A stretch of 64,000 bases of DNA, taken from positions 8,363,001-8,427,000 of the forward strand of contig NZ_CP008953.1 of the NCBI RefSeq assembly GCF_000732925.1, written 5' to 3'. The notes beneath the pieces are model-generated. The model was not told where the DNA came from and ran no database searches. It saw only the letters and a list, made by a program, of their open reading frames with translations. Each line of letters begins with the position of its first letter. Position 1 is the first letter of the stretch. The stretch is from Amycolatopsis japonica (lineage in GTDB: Bacteria; Actinomycetota; Actinomycetes; Mycobacteriales; Pseudonocardiaceae). Both the position numbers and the translations under genes were made by a program. This document shows, piece by piece, positions 53,153-61,873 of the stretch.

Positions 53153-54465
53153 GCTGACACGTGACCGCGCTCCGTGAGAACTTCGGAGTGCAGGGATTCA
53201 CCCTTGGTCTCGCGGGCGGCGAGCAGGGCGATCACGGTCAGCGCGCACATCGAGACCACGTAGAGCGAGACCGGGACCGTGCTGCCGAACTCCTTGAACA
53301 GCGCGACCGCGATGAGCGGCGCCACCGCGCCGGCCGCGATCGAAGACAGCTGACCGCCGACCGAAAGCCCGGTGTAGCGCACCCTCGTCGGGAACTGCTC
53401 GGAGAAGAACGCGGCCTGCGGGCCGTACATCGCGCCGTGCAGCACCAGGCCGATGGTCGCCGCGAGGATGATGACGCCGGAGTTCTTCGTGTCGAGCATC
53501 GCGAAGAACACGAAGCTCCACACCGCCATGCCGATCGCGCCGAACAGATAGACCGGGCGACGGCCGATCCGGTCGGAAAGCTTGCCCCACAAGGGAATCG
53601 TCACGAAGTGCACGGCGGAGCCGATGAGCACCGCGTTCAGCCCTGCCGACTTCGGCAGGCTCAGCCCGGTGGTGACGTAGACGAGGATGAACGCGGTGAT
53701 CACGTAGTACGAGACGTTCTCCGCCATCCGCGAACCGATCGTGATCAGCACCGCGCGCCAGCTCTTGCGGAACACCTCGACGACCGGCGCGTGCGTGGTC
53801 GTGTCGTTCTTCTGCGCCGCGAGGAACACGGGCGATTCGCTGACCGCGAGCCGGATCCACAGCCCGATCACCACGAGCACCCCGGACAGCAGGAACGGGA
53901 TCCGCCAGCCCCAGCTGAGGAACGCCTCGTCGGACTGCGTCGCGGCGAGGATCGCCAAGACCGCCGTCGCGAGCAGGTTGCCGCCGGGAGCACCACATTG
54001 CGGCCACGACGCCCAGAACCCGCGACGCTTGTCGTCGCCGTGTTCGGAGACGATCAGCACCGCACCGCCCCATTCGCCGCCGAGCGCGAAACCCTGCACG
54101 AGCCGCAGCAGCGTCAGCAGGATCGGCGCCAGGACACCGACCGTGGCGTACGTCGGCAGGATGCCCATCGCGCAGGTCGACCCGCCCATCAGCAGCAGGC
54201 TCAGCACCAGCAGCTTCTTGCGGCCGACACGGTCACCGAAATGCCCGAACACCAGCCCGCCGATCGGCCGCGCGAGGAAGCCGACGGCGTAGGTGAGGAA
54301 CGCGAGCAGGGTCCCGGTGAGCGGATCGTTGGTGGGGAAGAACAATTTGCCGAACACCAGCGCCGCGGCGGAGGTGTAGAGGAAGAAGTCGTACCACTCG
54401 ATCGTCGTGCCGATCAGGCTGGCGCTGACGACCTTCGCGATCGAGCCGCGGTTCTGGGTGGTCAC
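53149..54465 (-). CDS. MFS metabolite:H+ symporter (MHS type)
   Basis: 438 residues from GTG 54465, with AAGGA upstream. IGTTIEWYDFFLYTSAAALVFGKLFFP is the hallmark of the MHS family. GHFGDRVGRKK (loop 2-3) and QGFALGGEWGGAVLIVSEH follow. MHS proteins import organic acids such as citrate, ketoglutarate or shikimate. Between a hydroxybutyrate dehydrogenase and a PucR regulator, 3-hydroxybutyrate is the likely cargo (inference). A second MHS transporter lies at 60462-61766. Confidence 0.88.
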   Translation of the reverse strand: MTTQNRGSIAKVVSASLIGTTIEWYDFFLYTSAAALVFGKLFFPTNDPLTGTLLAFLTYAVGFLARPIGGLVFGHFGDRVGRKKLLVLSLLLMGGSTCAMGILPTYATVGVLAPILLTLLRLVQGFALGGEWGGAVLIVSEHGDDKRRGFWASWPQCGAPGGNLLATAVLAILAATQSDEAFLSWGWRIPFLLSGVLVVIGLWIRLAVSESPVFLAAQKNDTTTHAPVVEVFRKSWRAVLITIGSRMAENVSYYVITAFILVYVTTGLSLPKSAGLNAVLIGSAVHFVTIPLWGKLSDRIGRRPVYLFGAIGMAVWSFVFFAMLDTKNSGVIILAATIGLVLHGAMYGPQAAFFSEQFPTRVRYTGLSVGGQLSSIAAGAVAPLIAVALFKEFGSTVPVSLYVVSMCALTVIALLAARETKGESLHSEVLTERGHVSA

Positions 54466-54491
54466 CGGGGACGTCCTTTCTGGGGAGGGGT

Positions 54492-55250
54492 TCACGCGGC
54501 GGTCCAGCCGCCGTCGAGGGGGATGGAGGTACCGGTGACATGGGCGGCGTGGTCGCCGGACAGCCAGAGCACGCACGCGGCGACGTCCGCCGGTTCGATG
54601 AGCCGTTTGATCGCCGACCGCCGCAGCAGGACCTGCTCGATGACGGCGTCGCGTTCGAGCCCGTGCTCTTCGGCCTGCGCCTGGAGCTGGCCGGTCACCA
54701 GGGGCGTCCGGACGTAGCCCGGGTTGACGCAGTTGCTGGTCACGCCGTGTTCCGCGCCTTCGAGAGCGGTGACCTTGGAGAGGCCTTCGAGCGCGTGTTT
54801 CGCGGTGACGTACGCGGATTTGAACGGGCTCGCGCGGAGGCCGTGGACGCTGGACATGTTGACCACGCGCCCCCAGCCGCGTTCGTACATTCTCGGCAGC
54901 GCGCGGCGGATGAGCAGGAACGGCGCGGTGACCATCAGCGCCTGGATGCGGGTGAACGTCTCCGGCGGGAACTCGTGGATCGGCGCGATGTGCTGGAAAC
55001 CGGCGTTGTTGACGAGGATGTCGATCTCGGCGGGGAGGGTCTCGACGGCCCGGGCGTCGGTGAGGTCGACGACGTGCGCGATGCCGTCGACGTCGGCCGC
55101 CGCCTTCCCGACGGCGTCGTCGATGTCGACGAGGTGGACCTTGGCCCCGGCCTGTGACAGCGCTTCGGCGCAGGCCAGCCCGATCCCGCCCGCCGCACCC
55201 GTGACCAGCGCGGACTTACCCGCCAGATCGCTGTGATACGCACCACTCAT
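54492..55250 (-). CDS. 3-hydroxybutyrate dehydrogenase
   Basis: 252 residues. SDR motifs TGAAGGIG (near residue 17), NNAG, VNMSSVHG and YVTAKHA are intact. GFQHIAPIHEFP after NNAG and the block VTSNCVNPGYVRTPLV are characteristic of D-3-hydroxybutyrate dehydrogenases, which oxidise 3-hydroxybutyrate to acetoacetate with NAD. It heads the operon with the MHS transporter and the PucR regulator. Confidence 0.88.
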   Translation of the reverse strand: MSGAYHSDLAGKSALVTGAAGGIGLACAEALSQAGAKVHLVDIDDAVGKAAADVDGIAHVVDLTDARAVETLPAEIDILVNNAGFQHIAPIHEFPPETFTRIQALMVTAPFLLIRRALPRMYERGWGRVVNMSSVHGLRASPFKSAYVTAKHALEGLSKVTALEGAEHGVTSNCVNPGYVRTPLVTGQLQAQAEEHGLERDAVIEQVLLRRSAIKRLIEPADVAACVLWLSGDHAAHVTGTSIPLDGGWTAA

Positions 55251-55343
55251 GCCGGACGACGTTAGGTCTCCCGGCGCGCTTAAGCCATGTGGTCACGCAC
55301 TACACCTGGGCAAGATCCCGTGTGGCCTCACCCCACCCATGCA

Positions 55344-55400
55344 TTTCGTCCTCTGAATGCGGTAGTTGATATCGCGAACTACCGCATCCAGAGGACGAAA
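55344..55400. repeat. 57-bp near-perfect palindrome
   Basis: 24-bp arms (55344-55367 and 55377-55400) with one mismatch around a 9-nt loop. Arms start TTTCGTCCTCTGAATGCGGT. Here it lies between the 5' end of the hydroxybutyrate dehydrogenase gene and the 3' end of the Fic-like gene, both on the minus strand. It could end Fic-like transcription. Confidence 0.92.
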
Positions 55401-55409
55401 CGCGGGGAG

Positions 55410-56141
55410 TCAGCCGGCGGCGTCGGAGATGGACTTCGCCTCGCGAGCGCCCGCCTCGAACGCTTCGCACGAGAAGAGCAGCCAAGCGCGGACGCCGTCG
55501 GGAGTCCCGCTGGAGAAGCCCGTAGCGGCTTCGAGGTACTTCGGCACCCGCCGGAAGTACGCGACCTCCGGCACCGTCAGCGCCTTCGGGTCCAGCCCGG
55601 TCGCCACCGCCGAAAGCCGCGCCGCCGCCCGCGCGACGACGCCGTCCGCCGAGCCGAAAGGCTTGAGTGCCAACAGTTCCCCGTGCACGACGGCGGTCAG
55701 CACCGGACCCGGCACCGACGTCGCACCGGTGACCAGTTGCGCCAGCAGCTCCAGCCGCGGCCCGACGTCACCGGACGACCGCGGCCGCCCCAGCGCGTCG
55801 AGATCCGTCACCAGATCCGACGCGGCGAGAACGTGCAAACGCGCCAACGCCTGCAGCGGCGCGCGCCGCCAAGTCGGGAGCAGGCCTTCGAGCGCTTCCG
55901 CGACCCGCAGCGCGCCCGCCAGCACCGGATCGGTCACCTCACCGGATTCCGGCAGTTCGGGCGCGGCACCCTCGATCCCGGCCGACGCCCGCGCCGACCG
56001 CACGGAGGCTTCGGCGGCCGTCGCCGCGCCGCCGCGCAGGTTGGCGGGCAGCCGGTGGACGGCGAAGACAGCGTCCTGAGCCGATTTCGCGGCCGCCGCG
56101 ACCCCTTCGAGATCCAGCAGCGGCTTCAGCGGATCCGTCAC
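55410..56141 (-). CDS. Degenerate Fic-like protein
   Basis: 243 residues from GTG 56141 (4-nt overlap with the upstream gene). RASAGIEGA and LLPTWRRAPLQALARLHVLAA resemble Fic-fold helices. The catalytic motif HPFxDGNGRxxR appears only as LKPFGSADGVVARAAARL, with Lys for His and the GNGR loop changed. AMP transfer is therefore unlikely. Similar proteins are annotated as oxidoreductases or Fic-like in actinomycetes. It is paired with a phosphoribosyltransferase. Confidence 0.6.
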   Translation of the reverse strand: MTDPLKPLLDLEGVAAAAKSAQDAVFAVHRLPANLRGGAATAAEASVRSARASAGIEGAAPELPESGEVTDPVLAGALRVAEALEGLLPTWRRAPLQALARLHVLAASDLVTDLDALGRPRSSGDVGPRLELLAQLVTGATSVPGPVLTAVVHGELLALKPFGSADGVVARAAARLSAVATGLDPKALTVPEVAYFRRVPKYLEAATGFSSGTPDGVRAWLLFSCEAFEAGAREAKSISDAAG

Positions 56142-56635
56142 GCGTCCAGCACCTGACCCGCGCGCCGCACCACGGGCGCCTGCACCGACCACGGGAAGTT
56201 GATCCACCTGTCCGTGTGCTTCCAGACGTACTCGCATTTGACCTCGGAGCGCGGCTTCTCGTAGACCACCGCGCAGCGCACCTCGGCGACGTGGTCGGCG
56301 CAGAAGTCGCGGACCAGCTTCAGCGTCGCACCGGTGTCCGCGACGTCGTCGGCGACGAGCACCTTCTTCTTCGTCAGGTCCACGACGTTCGGCACCGGCG
56401 GCAGCATCACCGGCAGGTCGAGACGCTGGTCGACGCCGGTGTAGAACTCGACGTTCATCACGTGCAGGTTCTTGACGTCCAGCGCGTAGCCGAGCGCACC
56501 CGCGACGAACAGCCCGCCGCGCGCGATCGACAGGATCAGGTCCGGCTCGAAGCCGTCGTCGGCGACGGCCTGTGCCAGATCCCTGCTGGCCGTCCCGAAC
56601 AACTCCCAGGTGAGCTCTTCCCGCTCTTCGGCCAT
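56138..56635 (-). CDS. Purine-type phosphoribosyltransferase
   Basis: 165 residues from ATG 56635. DLILSIARGGLFVAGALGYALD begins the fold, and KVLVADDVADTGATLKLV is the PRPP-binding loop. The length and the C-terminal WKHTDRWINFPWS match Gpt/Xpt-like enzymes that act on xanthine, guanine or hypoxanthine. It overlaps the Fic-like gene by 4 nt. Confidence 0.85.
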   Translation of the reverse strand: MAEEREELTWELFGTASRDLAQAVADDGFEPDLILSIARGGLFVAGALGYALDVKNLHVMNVEFYTGVDQRLDLPVMLPPVPNVVDLTKKKVLVADDVADTGATLKLVRDFCADHVAEVRCAVVYEKPRSEVKCEYVWKHTDRWINFPWSVQAPVVRRAGQVLDA

Positions 56636-56750
56636 GGTGCCTCGCCTTCGTCGATCGTTCCCGCGAGCATAGGCAACGCCGTAGTGGCCTTCTCGAATGC
56701 TTCGAAACTGGCTATCCAGTGAGGCCATTGCCGGTCGTACCGTCGAGATC

Positions 56751-57329
56751 GTGACCGACTGGACCTCCCATGCGACCTTGACCGGCGAACGCGTCCGCCT
56801 CGAACCCCTCACCCGCGACCACACCAAGGGCCTCTTCGCGGCGGGTTCCGACCCGGCGATCTGGACCTGGCTCAGCCTCCGGCAGCCGACGGATCTCACC
56901 GAGGCCGAAGCGATGGTCGAAGGCATCCTCGCCGACACCGACCGCCGCGCCTGGGCGCAGATCGACGCGCGCACCGGCGAGGTCGCCGGCACGACGTCGT
57001 TCTACGCGATGAACGCACGCCACAAGATCGTTTCCGTCGGCTACACCTGGATCGGTTCCGAATGGCAGCGGACCGGGCTCAACCGCGAGTCGAAACTCCT
57101 GTTGCTGCGCCACGCTTTCGACGACCTCGGCGCGAACCGCGTCTCGTGGGAGACCGACATCCGCAACCTCAAGTCGCAGAAGGCGATCGAACGTCTCGGC
57201 GCGCAAAGGGAAGGGGTGCTGCGCGCGCATCGCGTGCGGCCGGACGGAACCATCCGCGACACCGTCGTCTACTCCCTGACCGGACCAGAATGGCCGGCGG
57301 TCCGTACCGCTTTGTCCTCAAGCGTGTGA
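56751..57329 (+). CDS. GNAT acetyltransferase, RimJ/RimL type
   Basis: 192 residues from GTG 56751; an ATG at 56697 would add 18 residues. TLTGERVRLEPLTRDH opens the fold. SVGYTWIGSEWQRTGLNRESKLLLLRHAFDDLGANRV is the acetyl-CoA region, and KAIERLGAQREGVLR is the closing helix. The substrate is unknown. It is divergent from the phosphoribosyltransferase gene and upstream of acs. Confidence 0.82.
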   Translation: MTDWTSHATLTGERVRLEPLTRDHTKGLFAAGSDPAIWTWLSLRQPTDLTEAEAMVEGILADTDRRAWAQIDARTGEVAGTTSFYAMNARHKIVSVGYTWIGSEWQRTGLNRESKLLLLRHAFDDLGANRVSWETDIRNLKSQKAIERLGAQREGVLRAHRVRPDGTIRDTVVYSLTGPEWPAVRTALSSSV

Positions 57330-57429
57330 ATGCCGAGCGCAACCACGATGCAACCTTTTACTTCGCGTCGTAACGTCGATAGCGTGCCAACGGGCGTGAA
57401 GACACGCGAAACACAGGAGGCATCGCACC

Positions 57430-59400
57430 ATGACCGAGCAGTCGCCGGCGCTGGACAATTTGCTCACGGAGAGCAGGACCTTCCCCCCGAGTGAGGCTTT
57501 CAGCGCGCAAGCGAATGCCACCGCCGACTTCTACGCCGAAGCCGACGCCGACCGGGAAGCGTTCTGGGCCAAGCAGGCCGAGCGTCTGCACTGGGAAACG
57601 AAGTGGTCGCAGGTACTGGACTGGACCAATGCGCCGGTCGCGAAGTGGTTCGTGGGCGGGAAGCTGAACGTCGCCTACAACTGCGTGGACCGCCACGTCG
57701 ATTCCGGGCACGGCGACCAGGTCGCCATCCACTGGGTCGGCGAGCCCGGCGACAGCCGCGACATCACCTACGCCCAGTTGAAGGACGACGTTTCCCGCGC
57801 GGCGAACGCCCTCGAATCCCTGGGCCTCGAGGCGGGCGACCGCGTCGCCATCCAGATGCCGATGGTGCCCGAAGCGATCGTCGCGATGCTCGCGTGTGCC
57901 CGCATCGGCGTCCTGCACAGTGTCGTCTTCGGTGGTTTTTCCCCGACAGCGCTGCGTTCCCGCGTGGACGACCAGGCGGCGCGGATCGTCATCACCACAG
58001 ACGGCCAGTACCGCCGCGGCAAGGCCGCCCCGATGAAGGCCAATGTCGACGAAGCGCTCGAAGGCGCCGAATCGGTCGAGAAGGTCATCGTCGTCCGCCG
58101 CACCGGCGAAGAGGTGCCGATCACCGAAGGCCGCGACCTCTGGTGGCACGAACTGGTCGACGGCCAGTCCGCGGAGCACGCGCCGCAGGCGTTCGACTCC
58201 GAGCACCCGCTCTTCATCCTCTACACCTCCGGCACCACCGGGAAGCCGAAGGGCATCCTGCACACCTCCGGCGGCTACCTGACCCAGGCCGCGTACACGC
58301 ACCACAACGTCTTCGACCACAAGGCGGGCGAAGACGTCTACTGGTGCACCGCCGACATCGGGTGGATCACCGGGCACACGTACATCGTGTACGGGCCGCT
58401 GGCGAACCGGACGACCCAGGTCGTCTACGAAGGCACGCCGAACACCCCGCACGAGGGCCGCCACTGGGAGATCGTGCAGCAGCACAAGGTCTCCATCTAC
58501 TACACCGCGCCCACGTTGATCCGCACGTTCATGAAGTGGGGCAACGAGATCCCGCAGAAGTACGACCTGTCGTCACTGCGCGTGCTCGGCAGCGTCGGCG
58601 AGCCGATCAACCCCGAGGCGTGGATCTGGTACCGCGAGAACATCGGCGCGAACTCGGCGCCGATCGTGGACACCTGGTGGCAGACCGAGACCGGCGCGAT
58701 CATGATCTCGCCGCTGCCGGGTGTCACCGCCACGAAGCCGGGCTCCGCGCAGAAGGCGCTGCCGGGTATCTCGGCGAAGGTCGTCGACGACCAGGGCGTC
58801 GAGGTCGGCAAGGGCGGCGGCGGGTACCTGGTGCTCGACAAGCCGTGGCCGGGCATGCTGCGCGGCATCTGGGGCGACGAGCAGCGTTTCCGTGAGACCT
58901 ACTGGTCCCGCTTCGCCGACCAGGGCTACTACTTCGCCGGAGACGGCGCGAAGTACGACGCCGACGGCGACGTCTGGCTGCTGGGCCGGGTCGACGACGT
59001 GATGAACGTGTCCGGGCACCGCATCTCGACCACCGAGGTCGAGTCGGCGCTGGTCTCGCACCCGACGGTCGCCGAGGCCGCCGTCGTCGGCGCGACCGAC
59101 CCGACCACCGGACAGGGCATCGTCGCGTTCGTCATCCTGCGCGGCAACGCCGTGGACGGCGGAGACGCCGCCGTCCAGGAGCTGCGCAACCACGTCGCCA
59201 AGGAGATCGGCCCGATCGCGAAGCCGCGGCAGATCCTGGTCGTGCAGGAGCTGCCGAAGACGCGGTCCGGCAAGATCATGCGCCGCCTGCTGCGCGACGT
59301 CGCGGAGAACCGCCAGGTCGGCGACGTGACCACGCTGGCCGACTCGTCGGTGATGGACCTGATCTCTTCGGGTCTGAAGTCCGGCAAGTCCGAGGAGTAA
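57430..59400 (+). CDS. acsA: Acetyl-CoA synthetase
   Basis: 656 residues, the usual Acs length. AGGAGG lies 9 nt before ATG 57430. Adenylation motifs are complete: YTSGTTGKPKG, SVGEPINPEAW, DTWWQTETG, WLLGRVDDVMNVSGHRIST and PKTRSGKIMRR, whose Lys is the usual acetylation site. It makes acetyl-CoA from acetate and ATP. It matches Rv3667 in the conserved region. The GNAT upstream is probably not its modifier; that link would be guesswork. Confidence 0.96.
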   Translation: MTEQSPALDNLLTESRTFPPSEAFSAQANATADFYAEADADREAFWAKQAERLHWETKWSQVLDWTNAPVAKWFVGGKLNVAYNCVDRHVDSGHGDQVAIHWVGEPGDSRDITYAQLKDDVSRAANALESLGLEAGDRVAIQMPMVPEAIVAMLACARIGVLHSVVFGGFSPTALRSRVDDQAARIVITTDGQYRRGKAAPMKANVDEALEGAESVEKVIVVRRTGEEVPITEGRDLWWHELVDGQSAEHAPQAFDSEHPLFILYTSGTTGKPKGILHTSGGYLTQAAYTHHNVFDHKAGEDVYWCTADIGWITGHTYIVYGPLANRTTQVVYEGTPNTPHEGRHWEIVQQHKVSIYYTAPTLIRTFMKWGNEIPQKYDLSSLRVLGSVGEPINPEAWIWYRENIGANSAPIVDTWWQTETGAIMISPLPGVTATKPGSAQKALPGISAKVVDDQGVEVGKGGGGYLVLDKPWPGMLRGIWGDEQRFRETYWSRFADQGYYFAGDGAKYDADGDVWLLGRVDDVMNVSGHRISTTEVESALVSHPTVAEAAVVGATDPTTGQGIVAFVILRGNAVDGGDAAVQELRNHVAKEIGPIAKPRQILVVQELPKTRSGKIMRRLLRDVAENRQVGDVTTLADSSVMDLISSGLKSGKSEE

Positions 59401-59419
59401 CCCCACCCGCACGCGCCAT

Positions 59420-59462
59420 GAAAGGTCCTTTCCTTGCAAAATTTGCGAGGAAAGGACCTTTC
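59420..59462. repeat. 43-bp near-perfect palindrome
   Basis: AAAGGTCCTTTCCTTGCAAA and its complement TTTGCGAGGAAAGGACCTTT flank a central A, with one mismatch. It follows acsA. Its core is nearly the same as that of the palindrome at 23929-23981. Confidence 0.92.
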
Positions 59463-59567
59463 CTCGCATCCGACACGCCTACCACACCCCGGTTCGCCTC
59501 ACTCGAACGCCTGTTCTAGGATGTGCCGGGTACCACCCCATACCCGGGCAAGGAGACGACACCGACG

Positions 59568-60074
59568 ATGACCGTGGATGCCTTGACACGCACTGACGCC
59601 GTGTCCGAAGAAGCGGCTACCGAAGCGCCCGTCGACTCGACGCCGCAGGCGGAGACCACCTCGGAGACCACCGAAGCCCCGGCCGAGGCCAAGGCCGAGA
59701 CCCCCGAGGCTTCGAGCACCCCGGAGACCCCCGCCGAAGAAGCCACGGCGGAGTCCCCCAAGCCCAAGCGCGGCCGTCCGAAGGTCGCCACGACGGCGAA
59801 GAAGACCCGCACCGTCGAGCTGACCCTCACGGTCACCGGCACCGCCGACGGCGAGTGGCAGGCCGAGCTCAAGAACGGCGCGAAGTGGGTCGCGAAGGGC
59901 CTGGAGATCCCGGCCGCCGCCGTGTCCCGCGCCGCCAAGGAGCTGCACGCGGACCTGTCGGGCCCGATCGACGAGGTCATCAACGCCGCCCGCGAGCTGC
60001 AGGCCGCGAAGGTGGCTCAGCTCGAAGCCGAGCTGGAGAAGGCGAAGCTGGCGCTGGCCGAGCTGGACGCCTGA
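59568..60074 (+). CDS. Small acidic protein with AT-hook-like motif (DUF6319-like)
   Basis: 168 residues. The first 65 are Glu/Ala/Thr/Pro-rich and disordered. PKPKRGRPK (near residue 66) is an AT-hook-like element. A folded C-terminal part (RTVELTLTVTGTADGEWQAELKNGAKWVAKG...) follows, then a helix LEAELEKAKLALAELDA. A DNA-associated role is possible. The family name is from memory of similar actinobacterial proteins and is not certain. Confidence 0.6.
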   Translation: MTVDALTRTDAVSEEAATEAPVDSTPQAETTSETTEAPAEAKAETPEASSTPETPAEEATAESPKPKRGRPKVATTAKKTRTVELTLTVTGTADGEWQAELKNGAKWVAKGLEIPAAAVSRAAKELHADLSGPIDEVINAARELQAAKVAQLEAELEKAKLALAELDA

Positions 60075-60087
60075 GACTTTCCTCCCG

Positions 60088-60130
60088 ACCGGGGCGGACG
60101 CTGGATATCAGTGTCCGCCCCGGTTTCTTT
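60088..60130 (+). terminator. Strong intrinsic terminator
   Basis: A stem of about 18 bp (ACCGGGGCGGAC pairs with GTCCGCCCCGGT and continues inward with one wobble to a 5-nt loop) is followed by TTTCTTT. It ends the AT-hook protein gene and reaches the stop of the convergent cupin gene. Confidence 0.85.
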
Positions 60131-60465
60131 CATTCCGCGATCGGTGGCCGCGCGGGCAGCGGGGTCTTGAACTCGACCCACTGACTGTCCACAATGGCCT
60201 CGACGCTGTGCGGAACGCCGCGGGGGTGGACGATCGTGCCGCCCGCTTCGAGGGTCACGTCCGCACCGTCGAGCGTGCCGCGCAGCGAACCCGAAATCAG
60301 GTAAACGATGCTGTCGTGATCGTGGCTGTGCACGGGAGAAGCGACGCCCGCCGGATAGTGGATCTCATACGCCAGGCCACCTTCCGCCGTCGCGAGCGTC
60401 CGGAACCGGCCCTGTCCGCCGATCAGCGACAGACCCTCCACTGTGGACATCGCGGTCCAGGTCAT
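60130..60465 (-). CDS. Small cupin-domain protein
   Basis: 111 residues. Cupin motif 1 is PVHSHDHDSIVYLISG with two His and a third His-Asp-Asp region. Motif 2 is HPRGVPHSVEA. Metal binding is likely. It overlaps the MHS transporter by 4 nt. It may be an isomerase, dioxygenase-like enzyme or sensor for the transported acid. Confidence 0.82.
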   Translation of the reverse strand: MTWTAMSTVEGLSLIGGQGRFRTLATAEGGLAYEIHYPAGVASPVHSHDHDSIVYLISGSLRGTLDGADVTLEAGGTIVHPRGVPHSVEAIVDSQWVEFKTPLPARPPIAE

Positions 60466-61766
60466 CGCACGGGCTCCATGGCGGCGGCCTCCTCGCGGTC
60501 CGGGTCACGGGCGAGCACGACCCCGATGATGGTCACCACCGCGGTCGCGAGCAGGTAGGCCCCGATCGCGAGCCAGGTGTCGAAACCGGCCAGCAGCGCG
60601 GTGAACAGCAGCGGCGCGGGCGCCCCGCCGATCACGCCGGCGAGCGTGTACGCCAGCGAACTTCCGGTGTAGCGCAGTCGCGGCGAGAACTGCTCGGTGA
60701 CGAGCGCGGCCTGCGGGCCGTAGAGCGCGGCGTGGATGACCAGCGCGAGCACGATGCCGATCGCCAGCATCGCGAACGATCCGCCGCTGACCATCGGGAA
60801 GAACACGAACGGCCAGATACCGGCGGCGATGGTCGCGAACAGGTACATCTTGCGCCGGGAGACGCGGTCCGAAAGCGCGCCGAACAGCGGCATCAGGATC
60901 AGCTGGAACGCGGAACCGATCATCACCGCGGCCAGCCCGGCACCGCGCGACAGGTCGGTGTGCGTGGTGACGTAGGTGAGGACGAAGACGGTGAACAGTG
61001 CGTAGAGCACGTCCGGGCAGACGCGGATGAGCACGGCGGCGACGAGCGCGCGGCGTTCGGTGCGGAAGACCTCGGAGATCGGCGCCGACGAGCGTTCGCC
61101 CCGCTCCTGGATCTGCTTGAAGACCGGCGTCTCCTCCAGTTTGAGCCGGATCCACAGCCCGAACCCGACGAGCGCGCCGGACAGCAGGAACGCGATCCGC
61201 CAGCCCCAGCTGTTGAACTGGTCCTCGGTGAGCAGCGCGGCCAGCACGGCGAGGACGCCGTTGGCGAGCAGGTTGCCCGCGGGCGGGCCGATCTGCGCGG
61301 CCGAAGCCCAGAAGCCCCGTTTGCCCGGATCGCCGAACTCACTCGACAGCAGGACGGCACCACCCCATTCGCCGCCGATGCCGACGCCCTGCGCGAACCG
61401 CAGCGCCACGAGCAGGACCGCCGCGAAGCCGCCGATCGTCTCGTACGTGGGCAGGACACCGATGAGGAACGTCGCCACACCGGTGAGCACGAGCGTCATG
61501 ACCAGGATGCGCTTGCGGCCGAGCACGTCGCCGAGGCGGCCGAAGAGGAACCCGCCGATCGGCCGGGCGAGATAGCCGACCGCGTAGGTCGAGAACGCCG
61601 CCATCGTGCTCGCGAGCTGGTCTTCCGAGGGGAAGAAGAGATGCCCGAAGATCGTCGCGGCCGCCACCGAATAGGCCGCGAAGTCGTACCACTCGAGCGC
61701 GGTTCCCGAGAGGCTGGCCGCGAAGGCCTTGTGCAACGAACGCCGGTCACCGGCTGGTGAGGTCAT
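60462..61766 (-). CDS. MFS metabolite:H+ symporter (MHS type), second copy
   Basis: 434 residues from ATG 61766. SLSGTALEWYDFAAYSVAAATIFGHLFFP, GRLGDVLGRKRI and QGVGIGGEWGGAVLLSSEF are MHS signatures. It resembles the transporter at 53149-54465. It is co-transcribed with the cupin gene and diverges from the DUF2848 gene. A palindrome TTGTATACAA lies in the divergent region. Probable importer of an organic or aromatic acid. Confidence 0.88.
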   Translation of the reverse strand: MTSPAGDRRSLHKAFAASLSGTALEWYDFAAYSVAAATIFGHLFFPSEDQLASTMAAFSTYAVGYLARPIGGFLFGRLGDVLGRKRILVMTLVLTGVATFLIGVLPTYETIGGFAAVLLVALRFAQGVGIGGEWGGAVLLSSEFGDPGKRGFWASAAQIGPPAGNLLANGVLAVLAALLTEDQFNSWGWRIAFLLSGALVGFGLWIRLKLEETPVFKQIQERGERSSAPISEVFRTERRALVAAVLIRVCPDVLYALFTVFVLTYVTTHTDLSRGAGLAAVMIGSAFQLILMPLFGALSDRVSRRKMYLFATIAAGIWPFVFFPMVSGGSFAMLAIGIVLALVIHAALYGPQAALVTEQFSPRLRYTGSSLAYTLAGVIGGAPAPLLFTALLAGFDTWLAIGAYLLATAVVTIIGVVLARDPDREEAAAMEPVR

Positions 61767-61829
61767 GTCCACATCCGTCCGTAGGAGGTCCGCAACCCCG
61801 CCGGGAGGGGTTGAATTGCGGATATACTC

Positions 61830-61841
61830 CTTGTATACAAG
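61830..61841. promoter_or_regulatory. GntR-type palindrome between the MHS and DUF2848 genes
   Basis: CTTGTATACAAG is a perfect 12-bp palindrome of the kind bound by GntR/FCD regulators. It lies 64 bp from the MHS start and 33 bp from the DUF2848 start. No GntR gene is in the window, so the regulator must be elsewhere. Confidence 0.5.
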
Positions 61842-61873
61842 CTGTATGCGCAACCCCCAATCTCGGAGGACAG

